From Chloroflexota bacterium (lineage in GTDB: Bacteria > Chloroflexota > Dehalococcoidia > Lucifugimonadales > Australimonadaceae), in NCBI GenBank assembly GCA_009838965.1, contig VXQP01000100.1:1-42796 (forward strand): DNA of 42,796 bases, read 5' to 3'. Position numbers and translations under genes: made by a program. Positions 8,313 through 15,087 of the stretch are shown here, piece by piece; within the stretch, counting starts at the first letter, position 1, and the number at the start of each line of letters is the position of its first letter. The notes beneath the pieces are model-generated. The model was given only the letters and a program-made list of their open reading frames with translations, had not been told where the DNA came from and searched no databases.

Positions 8313-8990
8313 GTGACCGGCGCCTGGAGACTGGGACTCCTGCTCGTGACGGGAGTCCTCGTGCTGATTGACATGTACCTCATCTTCGCCTACGCCCCCA
8401 CCGAGCGGTCGATGGGCATCGTCCAGCGCCTCTTCTACTTCCACGTCCCGGTCATCCTCACCAGCTGGCTCGCGTTCGCGCTTGCCGCGGCGAGCAGCGT
8501 CTGGTACCTCGTCAAGCGCGAGCGCGTCTGCGACCGTCTCGCCTACGCCTCGGCGGAGGTCGGCGTCGTCTTCTTCACCGTCGCCATCATCACGGGCGCG
8601 GTCTGGGCGAAGCCGGTGTGGGGCACGTGGTGGGTGTGGGACGCGAACGGGACGCTCACCTTCGTGCTGTGGCTCATCTTCATCGGCTACCTGATGGTGC
8701 GCGCCTACGCGCCCGACGCCGAGCGCGGCCGGCGCTGGTCCGCCGTGACCGCCATCATCGGCGCGGCGACCGTGCCGTTCGTCTACATGGCGGCGGACTG
8801 GTGGGGCGGGCTGCACCCGGAGCGGGTCACCGGCCCCGGCGCACAGGGCTCGCTGGAGTCGGAGATGTTCGTCACGCTCATGTTCTCGTTCGTCACCTTC
8901 ATCGTGCTCTTCACGGCCCTCATCGCCGAGCGTTACGCGCTCCGCAGCGACGAGGACACCATTGAGGAGCTGCGGCTCGCCGCCGCCTGA
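8313..8990 (+). CDS. ccmC: Heme handling membrane protein CcmC
   Basis: CcmC presents heme to CcmE. The 225-residue protein has six predicted membrane segments and the diagnostic tryptophan-rich motif of the heme-handling family (WGTWWVWDANGTLTFVLW, near residue 106). Conserved His residues occur in LFYFHVP (about residue 45) and in the later loop WWGGLHPE. Two GTG starts are possible, 8307 (overlapping the ccmB stop) and 8313. The second is preferred because GGAGG at 8301-8305 then lies seven bases upstream. Confidence 0.92.
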   Translation: MTGAWRLGLLLVTGVLVLIDMYLIFAYAPTERSMGIVQRLFYFHVPVILTSWLAFALAAASSVWYLVKRERVCDRLAYASAEVGVVFFTVAIITGAVWAKPVWGTWWVWDANGTLTFVLWLIFIGYLMVRAYAPDAERGRRWSAVTAIIGAATVPFVYMAADWWGGLHPERVTGPGAQGSLESEMFVTLMFSFVTFIVLFTALIAERYALRSDEDTIEELRLAAA

Positions 8991-8997
8991 GGACCTC

Positions 8998-9243
8998 ATG
9001 CGCAACCGACTGTTCACCGCAATCGCCGTCTGCCTGCTCGTGCTCGCGCTCACCGCGCCCGCCGCACTGGCGGCGCCTGCTACGCAGGACGCGCCGGGCG
9101 AGAGCAACCTCGGCTACCTGCTCGCGGGCACACTGCTCACCTGGGCGGGCTTCTTCGCCTACGCCGTCTTCCTCTGGCGCAAGAACCGGGACCTCCGCCG
9201 CGAGGTCGACGACCTGCGGCGCATCTTGGGGGAGAAGGAGTAG
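8998..9243 (+). CDS. ccmD: CcmD-like small membrane protein (81 aa)
   Basis: A short protein seven bases after ccmC. CcmD proteins have one membrane helix and a basic, coiled tail; they belong to the complex that lets heme-loaded CcmE leave CcmC. Here a helix at about residues 38-60 (GYLLAGTLLTWAGFFAYAVF) is followed by LWRKNRDLRREVDDLRRIL. Unusually, residues 1-28 form a clear cleavable signal peptide (ALTAPAALAAPA), longer than in enterobacterial CcmD. The ATG at 8998 is chosen over a TTG at 8962 that would lie inside ccmC. Confidence 0.7.
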   Translation: MRNRLFTAIAVCLLVLALTAPAALAAPATQDAPGESNLGYLLAGTLLTWAGFFAYAVFLWRKNRDLRREVDDLRRILGEKE

Positions 9244-9248
9244 GGAAT

Positions 9249-9279
9249 CGTCATTCCCGCGAAGTCAGGGGTTTCGCCC
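9249..9279. repeat. Interspersed repeat, family A (degenerate copy)
   Basis: CGTCATTCCCGCGAAGTCAG and following bases match the left arm of the family A palindrome; the right arm has decayed (CAGGGGTTTCG). It marks the border between the ccm operon and the AT-richer cassette to its right. Confidence 0.6.
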
Positions 9280-9292
9280 TGTAATGGCACCC

Positions 9293-10066
9293 TTAACTCT
9301 TGGTTGCCTCCAACTTCAAGGCCAGTTCGTCGCGCTGGGACCATCTAACGGCATACTCTCGGATGGGAGTAAAGGCATACGCATTCCATACGTCGCCACG
9401 TGCGCTTCGGTCATCTAAAATCGCTATGGGATCCCAATGCGGGTCATGCTGTTGGATATCGGAAAACCGGTACGCCAACCGTTCCGCCCAACTACGTGCT
9501 ACTGGCGTGCTGGCTGCTGACAAAGGGTGGATTAAGAGGTCACTCCCCGAATTGACGTGAAATTTGACTGTATGTTCCTCGCGGTGCCCTGATACAGTGA
9601 ACCCTACATCATACGTAACACCGCTTTGAATTATGAAGGATTCTACTTCATCGTCGAAAAGGACACGCGAATTCGGCCTACGTTTGTGAATCAAGCTGCT
9701 TATTCCTAGAATCGCCTGGATCATTTCATGGGTGTCGATTCCCACGGATTCAGCATTCATTTCTATGTGGAAGCGATTGCGTTGCAGAGACACGCCATGA
9801 GCTTTGGCTATGGTTCTTGCCTCTGCCATCAAGGTCTTGCTCAATGTAAGCCCGTTCACGTATAGGTAACCCAAAGTGTCTCCCATGTCACTCAGGTCGA
9901 TGCGTCCCTCGTGAAATGCTCGCATTTCCAACTCTATTCCTTCACCATCCGGCCTAACGAATGGCGTCGATAAAATACAACCATCTTGAAGTACAGAAAT
10001 CCCAAAGTCTCCCTGCAGTTGGGAGAGATACCTACTGATAACCTCTGTGCAAGCATTCGACATCAT
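9293..10066 (-). CDS. DUF1828/DUF1829-like protein of unknown function
   Basis: A 257-residue soluble protein. The start at 10066 is preferred to the longer frame at 10141 because GGAGGT lies eight bases upstream and the ATG overlaps the upstream gene's TGA by four bases. The N-terminal half carries DLSDMGDTLGYLYVNGLTLS near residue 55, which resembles the DUF1828 core; the C-terminal half, rich in beta-strand-like patches, would correspond to DUF1829. No enzyme motif is visible. Base composition is clearly lower in G+C than the flanks, which suggests recent acquisition. Pairing with a DUF6978-like partner recalls two-gene accessory cassettes of unknown, possibly defensive or toxin-antitoxin, function; that role is inference. 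Confidence 0.65.
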   Translation of the reverse strand: MMSNACTEVISRYLSQLQGDFGISVLQDGCILSTPFVRPDGEGIELEMRAFHEGRIDLSDMGDTLGYLYVNGLTLSKTLMAEARTIAKAHGVSLQRNRFHIEMNAESVGIDTHEMIQAILGISSLIHKRRPNSRVLFDDEVESFIIQSGVTYDVGFTVSGHREEHTVKFHVNSGSDLLIHPLSAASTPVARSWAERLAYRFSDIQQHDPHWDPIAILDDRSARGDVWNAYAFTPIREYAVRWSQRDELALKLEATKS

Positions 10067-10509
10067 GAAGGCGTACCTCCTTCCCGAGCATCCAGAGCAA
10101 ACAGTCTGCCCGTGTAGTGTCCTCTCAAAGAGACGTTGCATTCTTCCAAGAAGTCCAAGAGCTCTTCATTAGGATCGCCAACCCGAATATCGTCAGGAAT
10201 ATAAACTCGCTTGTCTTCCCATTCATCGTCCCAGAAATGTTTGTGAGGTTGCTTAATTTGCTCTCTTGTAACGGGGTCACGATGGTAGTCATGCGCAGTA
10301 TACTTGCGAATGGGTATGTTCTTATACAGTAGTGCGAAACTCCGGTTTCTTTGGCCGACAAACCCTCGGAGATTGAGAACTTCGTTGGAATCGAGACAAA
10401 GAACCTTGGCCTCCAGTCGGTGATTGTTGCCTTCGTTTCTCCAAGAGAGATTAGCGGCAATCACCTTTTCTTCTTCGATTATACGCTGCGCTTCGGCTTC
10501 TGTGACCAC
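10063..10509 (-). CDS. DUF6978-like protein of unknown function (148 aa)
   Basis: First gene of the AT-richer pair, starting at GTG. The N-terminus is charged and helical (EAEAQRIIEEEKVI). The middle forms strand-like stretches (NHRLEAKVLCLDSNEVLNL, FALLYKNIPIRKY). A His-rich block follows: HDYHRDPVTREQIKQPHKHF, then YIPDDI and EELLDFLEECNV. This layout resembles the DUF6978 family as I remember it, with its conserved 'HxxP…G…HxH' region; I am only moderately sure. No clear ribosome-binding site precedes the GTG. Translation is coupled to the downstream DUF1828-like gene. Confidence 0.6.
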   Translation of the reverse strand: MVTEAEAQRIIEEEKVIAANLSWRNEGNNHRLEAKVLCLDSNEVLNLRGFVGQRNRSFALLYKNIPIRKYTAHDYHRDPVTREQIKQPHKHFWDDEWEDKRVYIPDDIRVGDPNEELLDFLEECNVSLRGHYTGRLFALDAREGGTPS

Positions 10510-11106
10510 GTTCTATCTGCGCCTTCCTTCCCTTACCTCCCTAAGCTACGCTTCTGGGACCAGTCTTATACCATAGCAGAGTGCGACTCCACTAGCTTCC
10601 CGTGTCTCGTCGGCCCGCGCCCTCCGGCTTCCTACAGGTTTCCCCTCGGCGCCGAGAGGGCAAGTGCCCCTGCGTCGGGCTGTCCCGAACCAGCAGACTC
10701 GCGCACTTGTCGGGTCGACTTGATTGCGGCGGCGCACTCCTCGCCTCCTCACATCACCACTGTGACACGCGCCCATTGCGCGAACGATAACCCCTCCCTA
10801 CGCTGTTCCCAACGGGTTAGCCGGAGTGACGCGCAGCGGCGCGGTCGGGCCGCAAGGCGGGTGAGCAACTATGAGCAGGAATGAGGGGTTCTGCACAGGA
10901 AAGAGCAGCGGATAAGCAGTTATGAGCAGTTGGACTGCTCACGCAGAGGGCTGATTCCAGAGGTGAATCTGGGCCGGTGAGCAGAAATGAGCAGCGTTTC
11001 CCCCCGGAACGTTCCCTCCGACCTGATGTAGGGGAGGTTACCGCTTGGCGCTCTGGGCGCGCGTCGTGTACGCTCGCGGCATCCTGGGCGTGAGGAAGGA
11101 GACATC
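10510..11106. other. Gene-free region with clustered hairpins and 10-bp direct repeats
   Basis: About 600 bases between the divergent DUF pair and the first bicupin. The left part (about 10640-10700) holds three consecutive potential stem-loops: CTCGGC/GCCGAG at 10645-10656, GGGCA-AG-TGCCC at about 10658-10669 and CGGG-CTGT-CCCG at about 10677-10688. The right part (10862-10996) carries the TGAGCAG array listed separately. I do not recognise a tRNA, tmRNA, SRP RNA or RNase P RNA. ORFs here look unconvincing. Confidence 0.5.
10862..10996 (+). repeat. Array of 10-bp TGAGCAGnnA direct repeats with a central palindrome
   Basis: Three clusters of units at exactly 10-base steps: TGAGCAACTA/TGAGCAGGAA/TGAGG at 10862, 10872 and 10882; TAAGCAGTTA/TGAGCAGTTG at 10913 and 10923; TGAGCAGAAA/TGAGCAGCG at 10978 and 10988. 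The middle cluster runs into an 8-bp perfect inverted repeat, TGAGCAGT (10923-10930) and ACTGCTCA (10934-10941), with a 3-bp gap. Helical-turn spacing upstream of a gene suggests protein binding sites; the protein is unknown. Confidence 0.7.
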
Positions 11107-12213
11107 ATGGGAGACGAGTTCGAGTTCAACCCCTGGTACGGCAACTTCCCGTACACCGACTTCATCAAGAGCGAAGGCATCCCCATCCACGAGGCGTACT
11201 CGGTCGACTGCCATACGGTCGAGGTCGAGCCGTGGGAGCGCCTCGGCGGCCTCGGCGCGTACGTGCACCTCGCCGGACGCTCCGACTACCTCTCGGCGTA
11301 CGTCGTCGAGATCCCGCCCGGCGGCGAGCTCAAGCCCGAGCAGCACATGCACGACAAGCTGGTGCACGTCGTCTCCGGGCGCGGCTCCACGATGATCGAG
11401 CGTCCGGACGGCCGCAGGTACTCGTTCGAGTGGGGGCCGAGCGCCATCTTCGCCATCCCGCTGAACGCGAAGCACCAGATCTTCAACGGCTCCGGCACCG
11501 AGCCCGCGCGGCTCGCCGCGGTCACGGACCTGCCCATCATCTTCAACATCTTCCGCAACCCGGACTTCATCTTCGACAACCCGGTCCAGTTTCCGGAGCG
11601 CTCCGATGTCTCCCGGTACTTCGACGGCGAGGGCGAGTTCCGCGAGGTGAAACCCGGACGCCACCAGTGGGAGACGAACTTCGTGCCGGAGCTCGTCAAC
11701 TTCGAGCTGCCGCCGTGGGCGGCGCGCGGCGCCGCGGGCAACAACATCCAGTTCCTGCTCGCCGACTCGTCCATGCACTGCCACATCTCGGAGTTCCAGC
11801 AGGGCACGTACAAGAAGGCGCACCGGCACAACGCGGGCGCGCACATCTTCTGCGTCACCGGCGAGGGCTACTCGCTCCTCTGGCACGAGGGCGAGAACCC
11901 GGTCGACACCGTGCGCGTCGACTGGAAGCCGGGCTCGCTGTACGCCCCGCCGGACGGGCCGACGTACCACCAGCACTTCAACGTCGCCGACGGGCCGTCG
12001 CGCTACCTCGTGTTCGGGTTCGGCGGCGCGCGCTACCCGGTGCTCGAATCGAAGATGGTCGGCTACGAGAACATGGACAAGTCCACGAAGGAAGGCGGCC
12101 ACCAGATCGAGTACCAGGACGAGGACCCGCGCGTGCTCGACCTGTACGAGAGCGAGCTCTCCAAGCGCGGCCTGAACTCCAAGATGCGGGAGTTCGTGGG
12201 GTCGCGGGGCTGA
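11107..12213 (+). CDS. Bicupin protein, tandem copy 1 (368 aa)
   Basis: A two-cupin-domain protein. Domain 1 (about residues 55-150) has KPEQHMHDKLVHVVSGRGST with cupin metal-ligand histidines and glutamate-like positions; domain 2 (about 235-310) has KKAHRHNAGAHIFCVTGEGYS and the late YHQHFNV histidine. The overall architecture recalls gentisate 1,2-dioxygenase-like bicupins, but the proteins are divergent and the substrate is unknown. AGGAGA lies before the ATG. The next gene is a same-length paralogue exactly 1299 bases downstream. Soluble; no signal peptide. An iron-dependent ring-cleaving or related oxygenase is one possibility, not shown by the sequence. Confidence 0.85.
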   Translation: MGDEFEFNPWYGNFPYTDFIKSEGIPIHEAYSVDCHTVEVEPWERLGGLGAYVHLAGRSDYLSAYVVEIPPGGELKPEQHMHDKLVHVVSGRGSTMIERPDGRRYSFEWGPSAIFAIPLNAKHQIFNGSGTEPARLAAVTDLPIIFNIFRNPDFIFDNPVQFPERSDVSRYFDGEGEFREVKPGRHQWETNFVPELVNFELPPWAARGAAGNNIQFLLADSSMHCHISEFQQGTYKKAHRHNAGAHIFCVTGEGYSLLWHEGENPVDTVRVDWKPGSLYAPPDGPTYHQHFNVADGPSRYLVFGFGGARYPVLESKMVGYENMDKSTKEGGHQIEYQDEDPRVLDLYESELSKRGLNSKMREFVGSRG

Positions 12214-12224
12214 GACCGGGGTGT

Positions 12225-12331
12225 GATGTAGGGGCATCCCTTGTGGGTGCCCTTGCCCCGAAGCGGGCGCCCACGAGGGACGCCCCTACACCTGACCAGG
12301 AGGCGAGGTTCCTGCCTCCGCAGGAACGACG
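12225..12331. repeat. Inverted pair of family B repeats plus a family A copy
   Basis: 12225-12255 (GATGTAGGGGCATCCCTTGT…) faces an inverted copy at about 12264-12290 (GGGCGCCCACGAGGGACGCC…), giving a hairpin with arms of about 25 bases that could act as a terminator of bicupin copy 1. A family A palindrome in reverse orientation follows at about 12303-12331. Confidence 0.75.
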
Positions 12332-12405
12332 CACGAGGGTGGCGGGCGTGGGCCGCGTCGTGTAGGCTCACGCCTGTCCCGAATACACGGAACGGAGCGT
12401 TACTC

Positions 12406-13512
12406 ATGGGCGACGAGATCGAGTTCAATCCCTGGTACGGCAACTTCCCGTACACCGACTTCATCAAGCAAGAGGGCATCCCGCTCCACGAGGCGTACGC
12501 CGTCGACTGCCACACGGTCGAGGTCGAGCCGTGGGAGCGCCTCGGCGGCCTCGGCGCGTACGTGCACCTCGCCGGACGCTCCGACTACCTCTCGGCGTAC
12601 GTCGTCGAGATCCCGCCCGGCGGCGAGCTCAAGCCCGAGCAGCACATGCACGACAAGCTGGTGCACGTCGTCTCCGGGCGCGGCTCCACGATGATCGAGC
12701 GTCCGGACGGCCGCAGGTACTCGTTCGAGTGGGGGCCGAGCGCCATCTTCGCCATCCCGCTGAACGCGAAGCACCAGATCTTCAACGGCTCCGGCACCGA
12801 GCCCGCGCGGCTCGCCGCGGTCACGGACCTGCCCATCATCTTCAACATCTTCCGCAACCCGGACTTCATCTTCGACAACCCGTTCGTGTTCCCGGAGCGG
12901 ATGGCGGCGGAGCGGTACTTCGACGGCGAGGGCGAGTTCCGGCAGGTGAAGCCGGGCCGCCACCAGTGGGAGACCTGCTTCGTGCCGGAGCTCGTCAACT
13001 TCGAGCTGCCGCCGTGGGTCGCCCGCGGCGCGGCGGGCAACAACATCCAGTTCCTTCTCGGCGACTCGTCGATGCACTGCCACATCTCGCAGTTCTTCGA
13101 GGGCACGTACAAGAAGGCGCACGCCCACAACTCGGGCGCGCACATCTTCTGCGTCACCGGCGAGGGCTACTCGCTGCTCTGGAAGGAGGGCGAGAACCCG
13201 GTCGACACGGTGCGCGTCGACTGGAAGCCCGGCACGCTCTACGCCCCGCCGGACGGCCCGACGTACCACCAGCACTTCAACGTCTCGGAGGGGCAGTCGC
13301 GCTACCTCGTGTTCGACTTCGGCGGCGCGCGCTACCCCGTTCTCGAGTCCAAGATGTGGAGCTACGAGAACATGGACAAGTCGGAGAAGGCCGGCGGGAT
13401 GCAGATCGAGTACGAGGACGAGGACCCGCGCATCCACGCGCTCTTCGAGAGCGAGTTGTCCAAGCGCGGCCTGAAGTCGCGCATGCACGAGTTCATCCCG
13501 ACCCTGGCGTGA
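12406..13512 (+). CDS. Bicupin protein, tandem copy 2 (368 aa)
   Basis: Paralogue of the preceding gene, with identical length and the same two cupin domains (KPEQHMHDKLVHVVSG; KKAHAHNSGAHIFCVTGEG; YHQHFNV). The ATG at 12406 is chosen because it aligns with copy 1; the longer upstream frame runs through repeats. Bases 12514-12882 are identical to 11215-11583 by my reading, while the second halves differ at many silent and some coding sites (for example WAARG/WVARG, SEFQQG/SQFFEG). The pair could be two subunits or two enzymes of differing specificity. The repeats between the genes suggest separate transcription units. Confidence 0.85.
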   Translation: MGDEIEFNPWYGNFPYTDFIKQEGIPLHEAYAVDCHTVEVEPWERLGGLGAYVHLAGRSDYLSAYVVEIPPGGELKPEQHMHDKLVHVVSGRGSTMIERPDGRRYSFEWGPSAIFAIPLNAKHQIFNGSGTEPARLAAVTDLPIIFNIFRNPDFIFDNPFVFPERMAAERYFDGEGEFRQVKPGRHQWETCFVPELVNFELPPWVARGAAGNNIQFLLGDSSMHCHISQFFEGTYKKAHAHNSGAHIFCVTGEGYSLLWKEGENPVDTVRVDWKPGTLYAPPDGPTYHQHFNVSEGQSRYLVFDFGGARYPVLESKMWSYENMDKSEKAGGMQIEYEDEDPRIHALFESELSKRGLKSRMHEFIPTLA

Positions 13513-13561
13513 GGGCTCCGGCTCGCCGGACGACGCTCGCCACAGCGCAGCAGTAACGAGT

Positions 13562-13587
13562 CCCCGCCCTCTCTGAGGAGCGGGGAT
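13562..13587. terminator. GC hairpin after bicupin copy 2
   Basis: CCCCGC at about 13562 pairs with GCGGGG at about 13580 around a CTCTCTGAG-type loop. No run of T follows, so it may be a weak terminator or a remnant of a family C repeat. Confidence 0.35.
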
Positions 13588-13589
13588 TC

Positions 13590-13598
13590 TGCTACAAT
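13590..13598 (+). promoter_or_regulatory. Extended -10 promoter for ccmE
   Basis: TGCTACAAT fits the extended -10 form TGnTAnnnT and lies 32 bases before the ccmE ATG at 13631. No -35 box is obvious, as allowed for extended -10 promoters. Confidence 0.4.
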
Positions 13599-13630
13599 GT
13601 GATGCAGTTCACAGACTCTGGCGCAGACCC

Positions 13631-14140
13631 ATGCAGTACACGCCCGCAGAACAGCCCGCAACGCCCATCGGGGCGACCGGCGCGACGTCGTTCCTCACGA
13701 AGCAGCGCAAGCTCATCATCGTCGGCATCGTGCTGCTCGCCGCGTTCGGCTACTTCGGCTTCACCGCGTTCCAGGCCGCGACCTCGTTCTACCTGACGGT
13801 CGACGAGCTCGTCGCGCAGGGGCCCGCCGCCGGAGAGTCGGTCAAGGTGAAGGGCGCGCTCGTCGAGGGCTCCTTCGACCGCGCGAGCACCGAGAACACC
13901 ATCGCAACGTTCCAGCTCCACGAGAACGGCGCACAGATCGACGCCACGTACGACGGCGTGCTGCCGGACCTCTTCTTCAACCCGCACTCGGAGATCGTGC
14001 TCGAGGGCACCTACGAACCGGGTGGGGTGTTCATGACCGACCGCGTCTTCGTGAAGTGCGCCTCCAAGTACCAGTCGCTCGAAGGCGAAGCCCCGTACGA
14101 GTATGAGGACTCCTACGCCACGACCGCCGACCCGGCCTGA
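13631..14140 (+). CDS. ccmE: Heme chaperone CcmE, cysteine (CxxxY) type
   Basis: CcmE carries heme covalently on the outer face of the membrane and passes it to cytochrome c synthetase. The 169-residue protein has one N-terminal membrane anchor (about residues 27-48, LIIVGIVLLAAFGYFGFTAF) followed by an OB-fold domain (YLTVDELVAQ, VKVKGALVEGSF, PHSEIVLEGTY). In the usual HxxxY motif the heme-binding His is replaced by Cys: VKCASKY, Cys143 and Tyr147. Cysteine-type CcmE is known from some sulfate reducers and archaea. The gene is separated from ccmABCD by about 4.4 kb. The downstream DUF309 gene overlaps by one base. No strong ribosome-binding site is visible. Confidence 0.85.
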   Translation: MQYTPAEQPATPIGATGATSFLTKQRKLIIVGIVLLAAFGYFGFTAFQAATSFYLTVDELVAQGPAAGESVKVKGALVEGSFDRASTENTIATFQLHENGAQIDATYDGVLPDLFFNPHSEIVLEGTYEPGGVFMTDRVFVKCASKYQSLEGEAPYEYEDSYATTADPA

Positions 14141-14619
14141 TGGCGCAGCAGCCGCTCACCCGCCCCCCGCAGGAGTTCCCCCATGGCGCACGCCGCCAGG
14201 CCGACGCGCAATGGCTCGCGTACGTCGCGGAGACCGGCGACACCGGCGACAGCGCGTCGCTGGCGGGGTCCGCAACGCTGCAGCGCGGCATCGCCGAGTT
14301 CAACGACGGGCGGTTCCGCGACAGCCACGACACGTTCGAGGAGCTGTGGAGGAGCACGCCGTACCCTGAGCGGCTCTTCCTGCTGGCGCTCACGAAACTC
14401 GGCGCGGGGTTCGCGCACGCGCTCCGCCGGAACGACAAGGGGATGCGCAGCCAGCTCACCGAGGCCGTCCGCATCCTGCGCGCGTTCGCTCCGGCCTACG
14501 CCGCCGTGGACACGCAGCGGCTGATCGCCGACGTCAGCGCCCGGCTCGCTCACGGCGACGGCCACTTCAGTCCGCCCTTCCCCACCATCGCCGGGACGGA
14601 AGACGATGCCCATGAGTAA
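14140..14619 (+). CDS. DUF309 domain protein (159 aa)
   Basis: The segment from about residue 50 matches DUF309: FNDGRFRDSHDTFEELWRST, then ERLFLLALTKLGAGFAHALRRN. The alpha-helical family has a conserved His/Glu pattern (here SHDTFEELW) and no agreed function; it has been suggested to be a small metal-binding or hydrolase-like fold, which I cannot confirm. Residues 1-45 are a poorly conserved extension. The ATG overlaps the ccmE stop by one base, so the two are co-translated. A GC hairpin follows the stop. Confidence 0.8.
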   Translation: MAQQPLTRPPQEFPHGARRQADAQWLAYVAETGDTGDSASLAGSATLQRGIAEFNDGRFRDSHDTFEELWRSTPYPERLFLLALTKLGAGFAHALRRNDKGMRSQLTEAVRILRAFAPAYAAVDTQRLIADVSARLAHGDGHFSPPFPTIAGTEDDAHE

Positions 14620-14625
14620 AAGAAC

Positions 14626-14654
14626 GCCCCGCCCCTCTTTCGAGAGGCGGGGCT
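14626..14654. terminator. Bidirectional GC hairpin between DUF309 and zinc-ribbon genes
   Basis: GCCCCGCC and GGCGGGGC pair around CCTCTTTCGAGA, with TCT/AGA extending the stem. It lies between two convergent genes and could end transcription from both sides, although neither side has a long T run. Confidence 0.5.
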
Positions 14655-14695
14655 CCGGCTTCGCCAGGCGCTGCGAGAAGGGCGAGCGCTTCGTC

Positions 14696-14887
14696 CTACG
14701 CCGCCGCCTTCACCGCCGCCAACCTCGCTGCCCTGAGCGCGCGTCCTTCCGCTTCGGCCCTGGCGAGTCGTCCGTCCGGCAGGTCGATCATGTGGCCGCA
14801 CTGGATGCACTCCAGGTAGGGGCCGTAGATGTCGACCGCGTCGTAAAGGTCCCCGTTACACCGCTTGCAGGCTTTGAAGAGTATCAT
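14696..14887 (-). CDS. Small zinc-ribbon protein (63 aa) divergent from hspR
   Basis: A 63-residue protein with two Cys-x-x-Cys knuckles, CKRC (residues 7-10) and CIQC (residues 27-30), separated by GDLYDAVDIYGPYLE: the spacing of a zinc ribbon. The C-terminal half is Ala/Arg-rich and helical (LARAEAEGRALRAARL). AAGGAGGAC precedes the ATG. No named family is recognised. Upstream lies the mirror-image promoter shared with hspR-grpE-dnaK, so this gene is a candidate HspR-regulated, stress-induced protein. Confidence 0.7.
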   Translation of the reverse strand: MILFKACKRCNGDLYDAVDIYGPYLECIQCGHMIDLPDGRLARAEAEGRALRAARLAAVKAAA

Positions 14888-14984
14888 CGGTGTCCTCCTT
14901 CCCCACTCTTCCTACAGAGAACTACGCTGGCCGGGCTGTTTCGGTTTCCTCTTCTTTCGTTCCGTTTCTCGTCGGGCTGGTCGC

Positions 14985-15023
14985 ATGATAAGAGTTGACA
15001 TGAATCGTGTCAATCCATATCAT
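14985..15023. promoter_or_regulatory. Symmetric divergent promoters with HspR-type operator
   Basis: Plus strand: TTGACA (14995-15000), 17-base spacer, TATCAT (15018-15023) towards hspR. Minus strand: TTGACA (15013-15008), 17-base spacer, TATCAT (14990-14985) towards the zinc-ribbon gene. The two -35 boxes form TTGACA-N7-TGTCAA. The known HAIR operator of HspR is CTTGAGT-N7-ACTCAAG, with the same seven-base gap and TTGA/TCAA arms. Binding here would block both promoters. Confidence 0.75.
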
Positions 15024-15087
15024 ACGGGTACCAGCATATGCGAGAGCGCCGACGCTCCCGCCTGAGGAGCGGACGAGGCATTCAACG

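Noticed and set aside
10560-10800. tmRNA, RNase P RNA or group II intron
   Set aside because: Hairpins are present, but none of the conserved core sequences of these RNAs could be found on either strand.
10862-10996. CRISPR array
   Set aside because: The units are only 10 bases long, are adjacent rather than separated by unique spacers, and no cas gene is nearby.
11107-13512. Naming the bicupins gentisate 1,2-dioxygenase
   Set aside because: Only the two-cupin layout and metal-ligand-like histidines are visible; no aromatic-degradation genes are nearby.
14146-14619. ccmF or ccmH continuing the ccm operon after ccmE
   Set aside because: The coupled downstream gene is clearly DUF309 and lacks heme-ligand or CxxC motifs.
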